From assembly GCA_937625935.1 (NCBI GenBank), contig OW569347.1:434001-498000 (forward strand): a stretch of 64,000 nt of DNA, written 5' to 3'. The translations under genes and the position numbers were made by a program. Source of the DNA: Tetramitus jugosus. Taxonomy: Eukaryota > Heterolobosea > Eutetramitea > Acrasida > Vahlkampfiidae. Of this stretch, positions 49,788-59,477 are shown piece after piece. Each line of letters begins with the position of its first letter. Within the stretch, counting starts at the first letter, position 1. Below the pieces are notes generated by a model that was not told the DNA's origin, searched no databases, and worked only from the letters and a program-made list of their open reading frames with translations.

Positions 49788-50945
49788 ATGGTTTCCATCC
49801 GTCTTTTGGTGTTGTCTGATCCGTCTACCAACTTTTACACGGTATTTAAGGACGTTCTGGCCAAGAACAATTCTGAAGAGTGTGAGTTTGTCATGGAACA
49901 GGCATCCATGGCCAACGTATCCCTCAATCACTACAGCGATTCGAGTGGATTGCTTGTTGATCTAAACCCAGAGGAAAGACCATTTCCAAGTACGGACCAG
50001 CACAAGTTTCGAGTGTTCAAACCCAACTTTGTTCTCTTTCGAAACATTGTGTTTGGAGCTGGAGAGGCCGATTACAGGAACATATTGTACGGATTCATGC
50101 ACGCCAACATTCCCTCCCTCAATTCTCTGTTGTCAGTTTTTTGTGCAACACAGAGACCAGTTGTTCATGCTGAGTTGATAAAGATTCAAAAAGAACTCGG
50201 AGAAGATCAATTCCCTCTGATTCGCCAGAATTATTATTCCATGCCATGTCGAATGAACTTTATGCCCAGCTACCCGATTGTGCTCAAGGTGGCCCATGTT
50301 CATGCAGGATTAGGCAAGATCAAGATTGACAATGATGCACAAATGAAAGATGTGAAGAGCATTCTAGAAATTCGCAACAAGGATTATTGCACAGCAGAGA
50401 GTTACATTGCAGGACAGTATGACATTCGTATTCAGAAAATTGGTTCTTTGATCAGAGCATACAGAAGAATCAACTATCATGGATGGAAGGGAAATGTCGG
50501 CACCGCCATCCTTGAAGACATTCCAGTGGAGGACCGATACAAACTTTGGGTGGAAAAAGCGAGTCAGATGTTTGGCGGAATGGATATTCTTGCTGTAGAT
50601 GTCATCGTTGAAGAAGGCACGAACAAGGAATACATTCTAGAAGTGAATGATTGTTCTATTGGATTGGGACCAAATCACGAACAAGAGGACTTGGAGTACA
50701 TGGCAGAGCTGGTTCTTCACAGGGCGGCCAACAAAATTGGAGATGTAACACCTCCAGCCACACAAGTGATCAATCCACCTCTTCCTCTCCAAGAAAACAA
50801 GGACTCCATTGAGAAAAGAACACCCAAGCACTCCCGTATAGGAACTTTATTCTGGAAATCTCTTTCATTATTCGTTCTCCTGCTGGCCCTGTACTTTGCT
50901 TTAGAGCGCGAGAAATTGTGGAATTTGATCGGTTCCAGGTTTTAG
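49788..50945 (+). CDS. Synapsin-family ATP-grasp protein with C-terminal membrane anchor
   Basis: 385 residues from the ATG at 49788. Residues ~4-318 align by eye with the synapsin C domain: RLLVLSDPSTNFYTVFKDVL, FRVFKPNFVLFRN, DYRNILYGFMHANIPSLNSL, ELIKIQKELGEDQFPLIRQ, YPIVLKVAHVHAGLGKIKID, ATP-grasp blocks YDIRIQKIGS and YKLWVEKASQMFGGMDILAVD, and YILEVND. Animal synapsins bind ATP and tether synaptic vesicles. This protein lacks the synapsin A/B/D/E regions and instead ends in a hydrophobic helix (~355-373) with a short basic tail, i.e. a probable tail anchor. It might act on cytosolic faces of vesicles or organelles; enzymatic function is unknown. Starts 76 bp after the tRNA gene. Confidence 0.88.
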   Translation: MVSIRLLVLSDPSTNFYTVFKDVLAKNNSEECEFVMEQASMANVSLNHYSDSSGLLVDLNPEERPFPSTDQHKFRVFKPNFVLFRNIVFGAGEADYRNILYGFMHANIPSLNSLLSVFCATQRPVVHAELIKIQKELGEDQFPLIRQNYYSMPCRMNFMPSYPIVLKVAHVHAGLGKIKIDNDAQMKDVKSILEIRNKDYCTAESYIAGQYDIRIQKIGSLIRAYRRINYHGWKGNVGTAILEDIPVEDRYKLWVEKASQMFGGMDILAVDVIVEEGTNKEYILEVNDCSIGLGPNHEQEDLEYMAELVLHRAANKIGDVTPPATQVINPPLPLQENKDSIEKRTPKHSRIGTLFWKSLSLFVLLLALYFALEREKLWNLIGSRF

Positions 50946-51108
50946 TCGCACTCGTTGTAAAAAGTTCCAGGGTGTTTTCGAATTCCAGCACCCGATCGAA
51001 GTTTCTCGACCTATAAATTCTCCCACTCATGACAAAACATCTCTCGATACAATAAAAGAAGCCACCAAAACAACTACACTCTGCAATACTCTATCAAACA
51101 TATTAATC

Positions 51109-51633
51109 ATGTCCCAAACTCAAGTCCAATCCATGACTGACATTATCCCTAAGAAAGCTAGTTCTCTGCCCAATGAGGATCTACCTGACTCTGCCATTGT
51201 TTGTGTGGAGACACCAACCACTCAAGAAATTGAACCACTCATCAACAGTGATGAGACTTCTTTGGAGGCAACTGAGTCACCAATTGAGAAGCATGTTGAG
51301 GATGCAAACACTGATGACTGCCTCCTTTCAGCTGAGAAGCAAGAACCTGAAAATGAACATTCTACTACTGAATTGACAACCAAGAGCTCTGAACATGAAA
51401 CAGAGGTGATGGAAGATGAGGAGAAGCAACAAGAAGAGGAACAGAATGAGAAGGACCAAGAAGAGAGCCACAGCAAACTTTGTATCAAGAGATCTAGAGA
51501 GCAAGAAGAAGTACAGGATGATGAAGTAGTAGCTGAGACCGAGAAGGAAGAAGTGGAAACCAATGAAGAGTCTCCAACAAAGAAGGCTAGATTGAGTGAA
51601 GATGTCCCAACCCACGATACGATATTGAGCTAG
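51109..51633 (+). CDS. Acidic, Glu-rich hypothetical protein
   Basis: 174 residues, clear ATG in A-rich context. Mostly Glu, Ser, Thr and Lys with long acidic runs (EDEEKQQEEEQNEKDQEE) and a basic KKAR near the C-terminus (SPTKKARLSED) that looks like a nuclear signal. Intrinsically disordered; no family recognised. Composition suits a chromatin or histone-chaperone-like protein, but this is only suggestive. Confidence 0.7.
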   Translation: MSQTQVQSMTDIIPKKASSLPNEDLPDSAIVCVETPTTQEIEPLINSDETSLEATESPIEKHVEDANTDDCLLSAEKQEPENEHSTTELTTKSSEHETEVMEDEEKQQEEEQNEKDQEESHSKLCIKRSREQEEVQDDEVVAETEKEEVETNEESPTKKARLSEDVPTHDTILS

Positions 51634-51781
51634 CGTCTTCTGAGTAAGCACCTGTAACTCCCTTTGTACATAAATCCATACACTATCTTTTTCGTTTTAG
51701 TTTTTGGCGCCAAGGTTTTCGCGGGCTTTGTCGTTAAATTTTGGTGTTCGCACAAAAATTGGCACAAAAAAAAGTAAGAAC

Positions 51782-53397
51782 ATGATAGCTATTGGAAAGT
51801 CCAACAAGAGTGACAGGCAAAAGAGCAAGCTCTATGGTCCCAATGTCTCCAAAGTGCCAAACAGAATTATCCATCGTGACCACATATCCATTGATAAAAA
51901 GACGGATGAAAAGCACAGCTGGACATTCATGTATGCACTTCCACCTGTAGGTCAGATTACACTGGAGGATTTTGAATCGTCTACGATTGACCGTTTGAAA
52001 TGTAAGTCTCCCGCTTCATTTTTTCCCAATTTTTTGTGTGTTCTGCAACATGTCCGATTTAACAAACACGTTGTCACCTTGAAGTGCTGCGGTTGATTGA
52101 CAATTGGAAGACGAGAGGCAAAGTAGGCAAAGAGTTGTTTGAGCTCATTAGAGAAGAGGGAGTCAAGCTCTTTGGTTCAGATTCCTTGGACACTTGTGAG
52201 AGGGATTGGATCTCACATCACACGCTCCGATTGGCCTATAGCAAGAGTCAGAATTTACAATCATGGTTCAAGCAACAAGAAACAACCTTGTTCGAAGCAA
52301 GACTTCAATTTGTCACTGACGATGTGTTGTTGCAGATTGCTGTAAACAATGGACTGGATGTTGACATTGTGCCTCAAAACAAGGTTCTGGAGATGGGTGA
52401 CAAGCTATTGAAGACATTGTATCAACAGCAGTACTTTGATGAGAGAAGCAAGACAACTCCAAGCTTTAATATCGAAAACATTCGATTGTATCAAGTACCA
52501 TTCACCAGTGTGAACAATTTGGTTCGCTCAAGAAAAGTGTTGCTAGAAAGAGGAAAAGCTTATATATTTGGCATTCATCTAACCGAGTACATTAAACAGT
52601 GCTTCCGAATGAAGTTGTCTGAGCAGATGGCTCACATTTATCGAGTGTGGCCACATTTGGAGGAGAAGGAAAGTGACCGATTGTTGCCTTTCTTGACAAA
52701 TGTTGCCAATAAGGGACTTGAACCAGCACAAAACCTGTACAAGTCATTGAACACAAGTGGCAGAGAAATTACACCAGATATGATTGATGATTTATCCAAT
52801 CAATCATTCCCTCTGTGCATGCGTGTTTTGCATAAGAACTTGAAGAAAGAACATAAACTTAAGCATCAAGGTAGAATGCAGTACGGTTTGTTCTTGAAAG
52901 GCATTGGTTTGTCGCTAGAGCAGGCCCTTCAATTCTGGCAGAATGAATTCTCAAAGATTATGACCGAGAATGAATTTAACAAAAACTATGCTTATAACAT
53001 TCGTCACAACTATGGTAAGGAAGGTAAACAAACCAATTATTCACCATATGGGTGCATGAAAATTATTACAGGTATGAATAGACCTGGAGTTGATGAGCAC
53101 CATGGCTGCCCCTTCAAGAACTTTGACGAAAGAAACTTAAGAAACGAAATGGGCAATGTATCTGACAAAAATGCTGTTGACGAACTTATCAACTTGGTTA
53201 AGGGAAGCCATTACCAGGTAGCATGTCGACGCTACTTTGAACTTACCCACCCTGACATGAACAATGATAGAGAGTTGGCCAAAGAGGATGACGGCGCACC
53301 TTTCTTACATCCAAACGTCTACTTTATGAAATCAAGAAGATTGATCGAGGCTCACGATCGGCTCAGAGGAAAAGAAGCACCTGCTACTAACAAATAA
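51782..53397 (+). CDS. PRIM2: DNA primase large subunit, two exons
   Basis: Exons 51782-52001 and 52085-53397 give 510 residues. Intron: GTAAGT…TGAAG, 83 nt. The N-terminal domain has DFESSTIDRLK (human FENLAIDRVK), HHTLRLAY and YQVPFTSVNNLVRSRKVLLE. The C-terminal Fe-S domain is near-identical to the family: SFPLCMRVLHKNLK, HQGRMQYGLFLKGIGLSLEQ, YAYNIRHNYGKEGKQTNYSP, GCMKIIT, HHGCPFKNFD and GSHYQVACRRYFE. All four cluster cysteines are therefore present. With PRIM1 and Pol alpha it makes RNA-DNA primers for replication. Start chosen at the first ATG after the upstream TTG. Confidence 0.95.
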
Positions 53398-53419
53398 ATA
53401 ATATTTATACGATATATAG

Positions 53420-55513
53420 TTACAGAAGACCAATTGATTTTAGGAAGGCGTTGTTGTTTGGTTCTCTTCCCAAAAAGTTCTTCAAAATGTCAATACCATC
53501 TTTCATTCCTCCTACTTGCAAAACCTTTTGTTTGTATCTTCTGCCAACCTCAGGGTTGAATACGGAACCACTCTCGAGGAATGCATGGAACATATCTGCT
53601 GAAAATACCTTTGAATACAAGTAACCATAATATCCTGCGTCATATCCGCCCATCAGATGACCAAAGCTTGCTGATGGATTGGTGCCAGAATGGTGATCAA
53701 TCAATGTAATGTCCTTTCTCAACTTAGCATAAAGCTCAGCACTGTTCACTTCACCATTGCCGGTGTGGACTGTCATATCATACAAACCAAAGAATAATTG
53801 CCTAAGAGTGAACAATGAAACACCAGAGTTCTGAGCATCAATAATCTTCTTGATCAATTCATCGCTCAATGGCTCACCAGTCTTATGATGTTTACTAATA
53901 CGCTTCAGACCCTCCACCTCGAAACAATAGTTTTCCATAAACTGAGATGGCATCTCGACAAAGTCTCTCTCAACTGCTGTTCCAGAAAATCTACCATACT
54001 TGGCCTTGGAACAGAACCCATGGCATAAATGACCAAATTCATGGAATAAAGTGGTGACATCTGAATGTTTCAATAATGCTGGTCTGTCTCCAATTGGTTT
54101 TGGGAAGTTACAAACCATTGCACTGACTGGATGTTGCTCTGTTCCATCTGGTTTGACATAGTGGACTTGAAGAGGGAAGGCAGCAAAGTGATTGTACTTG
54201 CCAGGTCTAGGGAACAAGTCCAAATAGAACTGACCAACAAATTCATCACTATCACCATCAAACACATTGAACAATCGAACATCTTCGTACCACACCTCTG
54301 CATTCTTGTCTTCTTCGAAGCGAAGAGCAAATGTATTCTGTGCAATCTCCAATAATCCATTGAATGTGTGCTCAAATGGGAAATAATCCTTAACCAAGTT
54401 GTCATCCAACTGATAGTCAGTTTCCTTCATTACGCGATCATAGTAGGCGTAATCCCAAGGATTGATCACATCCATATCACTCTCATACTCATTCAACTTC
54501 TTTAGTTGCTTCAATCGATTGATTTCTTCCTTTCCACCCTTGGTTAATCTGTCTCTTAAGTCATTCAGGAAATTGAACACATTGTCATTGTTCTTGGCCA
54601 TTCTGATATCGAGTACATAACTGGCATGGTTCTCAAATCCCAACAACTGGGCAATTTGATATCTCAACTTTAGTGCCTTTTCAAACAATGGCACATTGAC
54701 ATCTTGACACTGACTCGATCTTGCAAAGTCCAGTTTCTTTCTAGTCTCTGGCTTCTTTGCATACTTCATCACTGGAACGACATCTGGTACCTTGAGTGTA
54801 ACAACGTATTTACCACTATCAGCATCCTTGTTGAGTGATTGAATAAAATCATCAGGGCAACCTTCCAAATCCTCCTCACTGAACAGCAATTGGGTAGTAT
54901 CTTCATTTAAATTCTTTTGGAAATCAATGCTCAGCTTACTCAATTGTTCCTTGAGTTGTTTCACCTGGGATTGTACCGTGGTATCAAGAGCGAGACCACT
55001 ACGCTCAAAATCTCGAATCATGCGATCCAACAGTCTCTGCTCATCCGAAGACAGCGTTCCTTGTTGTTGCTGCTGTGCAACTGCCTTGAGAACTTGATAC
55101 ACATCATTTCTCATACTTGACTCAATGCTAAAATCCGATAGCTTTTGCTTGCTATTGGTCGATGCAGCTCTCACTGTGGCATCTGTGGAGACATAGGACG
55201 GAAAAACGACATTCTTGCTCAGAGTGGAAAAGATGCTCTCATCGTACGCCAGGGGCATGACGACACTATCGAACGAAATGGCAGGTGAATCAGACGATAG
55301 GGCAGCTACCTTGTCTTGTAATTCCTTTGAATCACGAATGAGCTGATCCGTGTACGTTTCAATCTGTGAGGCATCCAAATTGAATTGGAGAAGAGAAGGT
55401 TGTGCTTGTTTCTTGTTCAACATGCTAGTGTATGATCGGGTTGAGCTATACGGCAGAGACTTCTTTGTAATTGTTGTTGTTTTGGTGATGCTCAAAAGCT
55501 TTTGTGTAAACAT
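53420..55513 (-). CDS. M3 family zinc oligopeptidase (thimet/oligopeptidase A-like), probable mitochondrial form
   Basis: 697 residues, the usual M3 length. The first ~35 residues are rich in Lys, Arg, Ser and Thr with no acids (MFTQKLLSITKTTTITKKSL), a likely mitochondrial presequence. The active site HEFGHLCHGFCS is at about residue 490. The downstream third zinc ligand lies in ERDFVEMPSQFMENYCFE. GHLMGGYDAGYYGYLYSKVFSADMF (landmark at ~630) is the conserved M3 substrate-binding loop. These enzymes degrade short peptides, including released targeting peptides. Convergent with PRIM2, 22 bp apart. Confidence 0.93.
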   Translation of the reverse strand: MFTQKLLSITKTTTITKKSLPYSSTRSYTSMLNKKQAQPSLLQFNLDASQIETYTDQLIRDSKELQDKVAALSSDSPAISFDSVVMPLAYDESIFSTLSKNVVFPSYVSTDATVRAASTNSKQKLSDFSIESSMRNDVYQVLKAVAQQQQQGTLSSDEQRLLDRMIRDFERSGLALDTTVQSQVKQLKEQLSKLSIDFQKNLNEDTTQLLFSEEDLEGCPDDFIQSLNKDADSGKYVVTLKVPDVVPVMKYAKKPETRKKLDFARSSQCQDVNVPLFEKALKLRYQIAQLLGFENHASYVLDIRMAKNNDNVFNFLNDLRDRLTKGGKEEINRLKQLKKLNEYESDMDVINPWDYAYYDRVMKETDYQLDDNLVKDYFPFEHTFNGLLEIAQNTFALRFEEDKNAEVWYEDVRLFNVFDGDSDEFVGQFYLDLFPRPGKYNHFAAFPLQVHYVKPDGTEQHPVSAMVCNFPKPIGDRPALLKHSDVTTLFHEFGHLCHGFCSKAKYGRFSGTAVERDFVEMPSQFMENYCFEVEGLKRISKHHKTGEPLSDELIKKIIDAQNSGVSLFTLRQLFFGLYDMTVHTGNGEVNSAELYAKLRKDITLIDHHSGTNPSASFGHLMGGYDAGYYGYLYSKVFSADMFHAFLESGSVFNPEVGRRYKQKVLQVGGMKDGIDILKNFLGREPNNNAFLKSIGLL

Positions 55514-55731
55514 CTTGGCGCTTGTGTTTGATGGTACGTTGTGACCTGATCTCTAAAAATAGTTGAGTACCATACATACAACCTTTACAACAACAGTATA
55601 CAGACCATCAGCGATACGACTGATTATGATTGCAGAAAAAAGATTATATTTTATTGTTAACATCGAATAAATAAGAACATAAAAAGCTTAGATTGGGTTC
55701 AGACATCATCCTAGTTGATATCCTTGAGTGT

Positions 55732-58638
55732 TTAATTGAATAGTGAGATAAAATCGAAGTCATCCTCAACGGGAGGTGGCTGTTCCACCTTTGTTTTTCT
55801 CGCTGGTGGTTCCTCCTTCATACGCATCCCTTGTTCATCCTCCTTTGGCCGTGGCCGCTTCAAACAACTGAGCTTCATTTCCTCCAACCTCTGGCAAATC
55901 TTTCCAACGATCTCCTGCACGTTGAATCCCAACTTAGCGAACATAATCTGATACGACCGTAGTTGATCCATGGTATCGGATACCAATTTGGTCTTCCTGT
56001 CAAAGGTTGGTCCGGGATCACACGAGCCTAGAGTGTTGAACAGAGTTTTGAGCACAAAGATAGGGAATTCTTGATTAGAACAAGGTGCATCACATCCACT
56101 CCATTGTGTTGCCTCAGATTCATCCTCTTGTAGTTCATAATCTGTATAATTCTCTGTTAAATTCTTTAGAATTGTCATGAGAATATTGACCTTGTTTTTG
56201 GATGAGAGAGCAGGCTTTTGAGACTTGGAAAACCAACTCAAAAGCTGCGAAACGCTATCTAAATGTTGGGGTATCCGTATTGGTTGATCCAGAATGAGTT
56301 GTATCTGTTGTACGACCTCTGTACTCTTGTTTGCCAACTCTAATAAAAGTGCCCTACATTGCTCATCACTCACCGAATCAATCATATCAACGATTGTAAC
56401 CGTAGTCGAAGAGTTGATTGGTGTGCAATCTGGCAATCCCTTTGTTCCATCATCCTGAGAGGGTGATCCTACAGGAGTGTCTGACTTTGTGGTCCGCTGA
56501 CTAGACTTGTTTTGTGACTCCATGTGCGACGTGTCCAGACAGTTTGTTTCCTTTTGTATAGGCACTTCTGTGATATTTGAGGGACCTGTTGTCGATGCTT
56601 GAGGAGCAACAGATGGCTGTTGAACTGACCGATTCAACAACTGGACTGGTATGGCTTGTGGGAGTGGTTGCGGCACAGGCTGGATCACATTCACAATCTG
56701 TGACTGAGAATGTCGATAGTTGTTCACAGAGGCACTCTGATTCATCATCGCTTCATACACCTTCCTGTTTTGATTGACTTGATATCCATTCACAGCAGCC
56801 AACAACTCATAAGGCAACGACTCACCCTTCATCAAATGATTCTTGAAGGCAAATATTTGACACTGCAACATGTCTTGTTGCTCAGGAGAAAAGAGGTTGA
56901 AGGAAGTAGGTGCATAGCCCGATGTTTGATTCATCATTGGTCCCATTGATGACATGTTCAAGTGTGACGTCTGTTGTTGTTGTTGATGTGATTGAGGGTG
57001 AGCATTCATCAATGCAGCAGTCGAGTATGACATGGCTGGCACAAAAGAATTTGCAACACCACCACTACCACTAGTACTACTAGGGTTCGTATTCGTATGA
57101 GCAGTAGTAGCAGTATTACTATTGTTCATTACATTGCCATGATACATGAGTTGATTAAACTGCTGCTGTTGCTGTTGTTGATGCTGTTGTTGTTGTTGCT
57201 GCTGTTGGAATTGAATTTGTTGTTGCTGTGAGAAGAATATTGCTTGTTGTTGTGGTGTGAGTCCAGTGTTTGGCATAACGGGTGGTTTTGATGTCAATTG
57301 TTGTGCATGTTGTTGTTGTTGTTGTGGATGACCCGAGTGTACAAACAGAGACGAAGGGGAAGGAGTCACAACACTGACACCACTCGCATTATTGGAGGAT
57401 GGAATCATGGACTGTTGTGCGGCATTAGTAGCAGCAACAGCAGTCGCGTTGGACGGCATGGATGCATGAGTAACAGCAGTAGCACCACTGTGCTGTTGTG
57501 ATGATGGAGCAGCACTGTTCATCATCATCATTTGATGGTACGACACTGGTTGTTGTTGTTGTAGTGATGACAATGATGATGATGGTGATTGACGCTGTTG
57601 ATAGGACATTATGGGTTGATGATGCATGGCAGTGGACGATGGATGAGTGATGTTACTACTACTGCCTTGAATGACATTGGAGCCATAGGAATGTGGATGC
57701 TGTTGTTGTGCATGGTGCTGTTGTGATTGATAGCCAGAGGGAGAGGCCATAAAATGAGTAGGCTGTGGTGTGGAGGAAGATGGTACTCTGTTTCCATCGA
57801 CAGCAGCACCACTACTACCACTACCTTGTAACGAAGAGGGAGAAGGCATCACAACACTTCTATTACTATTACTGCTACCTCCACTATTCGTACTATTATT
57901 ATTGTTGTTGTTGTTATTACTAGTGTTGTTACTGTTGCTGTTGTTGTTGTTATTTACATCTTGTGGTTGATACGATGAAAAGTTTTGTTGTGGTGTGCCT
58001 TGTGTTCGTTGTTGTTGTTGTGGCTGCTGGGAAAACTGCTGCTGCTGTTGTTGTTGTTCTCTACTACGCTGTTGCTGCTGTTGTTGTTCCTGTTTTGCTC
58101 TCAATGATTGCAGAGTGGTCATTTGTGCCTTGAAAAACTCTTGCAAAAACTTGAAATTGGGATTGTTTTGAATTGTACATCCCTTTCTCTTCAGAGAGTC
58201 AATCACATAGAGAACCTTCTTTAAATTTTCTCTCTTCATCAATTTTTTGTTATCTCCCAAGAGTGACCTCAGAAAATGAATCGCTTCCATTGCTTGTGCA
58301 CTCGTGCTTGCGACTGTTGAGGGCGACTCTTGTTGTGTGGTGGTAGTTGGTGTTGTAACGGTTGTCTGTAACATGCTCGAAACAATAGACTCCAGATCGA
58401 CCATGGACGAGTCAACCATGGTGGTGGTCACATTGTTGTTGTTGTTGCTATTGTTGTTATTGTTACTGTTTGTGGTCACTCCAAGTGATTGTTGTTGTTG
58501 TTGAAGGAGGTTATGAGTGGTCATCGTAGTATGGATACTGTTGTTGTTGTTGGCGTGTGTCGGGAGAGAGACAGTTGGTGTGAGCTTTTGTTGTTGTTGG
58601 TGGTGGTTGTTTGGTGGTGGGGGTGGTTGTGAGATCAT
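55732..58638 (-). CDS. Gln-rich QLQ-domain protein (probable chromatin/transcription factor)
   Basis: 968 residues from the ATG at 58638. The frame is open for another 50 codons upstream but only from a TTG. A long Q/N/S/H-rich region surrounds AMEAIHFLRSLLGDNKKLMKRENL, a helical segment at ~120-180. Around residues 578-612, LFSPEQQDMLQCQIFAFKNHLMKG followed by LPYEL resembles the QLQ motif of BRM/BRG1 Snf2 ATPases. The C-terminal ~230 residues are less biased, include FPIFVLKTLFNTLG, and end in a basic/acidic tail (KRPRPKEDEQ … DDFDFISLFN) similar to an activation motif. No helicase domain is present. Mediator or SWI/SNF association is inference. Confidence 0.78.
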   Translation of the reverse strand: MISQPPPPPNNHHQQQQKLTPTVSLPTHANNNNSIHTTMTTHNLLQQQQQSLGVTTNSNNNNNSNNNNNVTTTMVDSSMVDLESIVSSMLQTTVTTPTTTTQQESPSTVASTSAQAMEAIHFLRSLLGDNKKLMKRENLKKVLYVIDSLKRKGCTIQNNPNFKFLQEFFKAQMTTLQSLRAKQEQQQQQQRSREQQQQQQQFSQQPQQQQRTQGTPQQNFSSYQPQDVNNNNNSNSNNTSNNNNNNNNSTNSGGSSNSNRSVVMPSPSSLQGSGSSGAAVDGNRVPSSSTPQPTHFMASPSGYQSQQHHAQQQHPHSYGSNVIQGSSSNITHPSSTAMHHQPIMSYQQRQSPSSSLSSLQQQQPVSYHQMMMMNSAAPSSQQHSGATAVTHASMPSNATAVAATNAAQQSMIPSSNNASGVSVVTPSPSSLFVHSGHPQQQQQHAQQLTSKPPVMPNTGLTPQQQAIFFSQQQQIQFQQQQQQQQHQQQQQQQFNQLMYHGNVMNNSNTATTAHTNTNPSSTSGSGGVANSFVPAMSYSTAALMNAHPQSHQQQQQTSHLNMSSMGPMMNQTSGYAPTSFNLFSPEQQDMLQCQIFAFKNHLMKGESLPYELLAAVNGYQVNQNRKVYEAMMNQSASVNNYRHSQSQIVNVIQPVPQPLPQAIPVQLLNRSVQQPSVAPQASTTGPSNITEVPIQKETNCLDTSHMESQNKSSQRTTKSDTPVGSPSQDDGTKGLPDCTPINSSTTVTIVDMIDSVSDEQCRALLLELANKSTEVVQQIQLILDQPIRIPQHLDSVSQLLSWFSKSQKPALSSKNKVNILMTILKNLTENYTDYELQEDESEATQWSGCDAPCSNQEFPIFVLKTLFNTLGSCDPGPTFDRKTKLVSDTMDQLRSYQIMFAKLGFNVQEIVGKICQRLEEMKLSCLKRPRPKEDEQGMRMKEEPPARKTKVEQPPPVEDDFDFISLFN

Positions 58639-59477
58639 ACTAGACTCTTCGCAAATGTAGTTGTGAGGGAGGAGGTGCGTATGTTGTGTTGTTTTGTGGT
58701 TGTGTTCGTGTTGTTGGTTGGCCTCTTCTGTTTGCTGTTGTTGGTTTTGTTTGTGTCGTCTGAGGGCGAAAAGGAAATTGAGCGACAAAAACAGGAGTGA
58801 GAGAAGATAGGGAACTCTGAGAGAGGTTTTTTTGGGGATTTGGTGGTTGGTTGATGCCGCAAAGTTTTTTTTGTGATTTTTGAAGAACCTTGTCGTTTGG
58901 ATTGTGTTTGCTTTAGTGTTGCTGACCGAGTCTCAAATGGACGTTAAGGTAACGTTGGGACTTGATGGTTCGAGGAAACTCTGGTCTATTTTCGTTATGG
59001 TTATCTTTTTTCGCAATGCAAAGTGCCAGACAATGAGCAAGATAATCAGAGGGAGAGGCAACGGAAGATGAGTCCAATCACTTGTACGTACGAAATCGAT
59101 ACCAGATGGTGTTGGGTTTTCCATCCGAAACACGCGCACTGCACGGACATTGGTCTCCAGAAGAATAATTGTCGGATAAAACTGCATCACGGAGAAACAT
59201 TTGACAGGTCACTTCATTGAGAAAAAGTGTAATCTCACTTCTTGTGTTGTTGTAATAATGCGATTGGAATAAAACGTCGTCTGGTGTTTCTCCGTGGGAA
59301 GCGGTTATGGGATGCCCTTCATGGCACTGCTGCCCTTCTGTCCGAGCAACAGCCTTACACAATGTTTGGCCGTTCTGAACAAGAATCCAACACACGCAAA
59401 AGAAGTCCAATCCAAAGGTGACTTAACAATAAATAGGTTTATTGATACGCGAATTGTGAATGTGGGGTTGTTACATA
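58639..59477. other. Gap without a secure gene
   Basis: Contains the upstream region of the QLQ gene. A plus-strand frame near 59285-59425 (LWDALHGTAALLSEQQPYTMFGRSEQE, stop, then AATAAA) looks coding, but needs an upstream exon that I could not place; AAG just before CGGTTATGG could be an acceptor. A frame at 59068-59220 with several Cys and His is also open. Neither is called as a gene. Confidence 0.3.

Noticed and set aside
51222-51563. Minus-strand Ser/Cys-rich frame
   Set aside because: Shadow of the Glu-rich plus-strand protein (GAA/GAG read as TTC/CTC).
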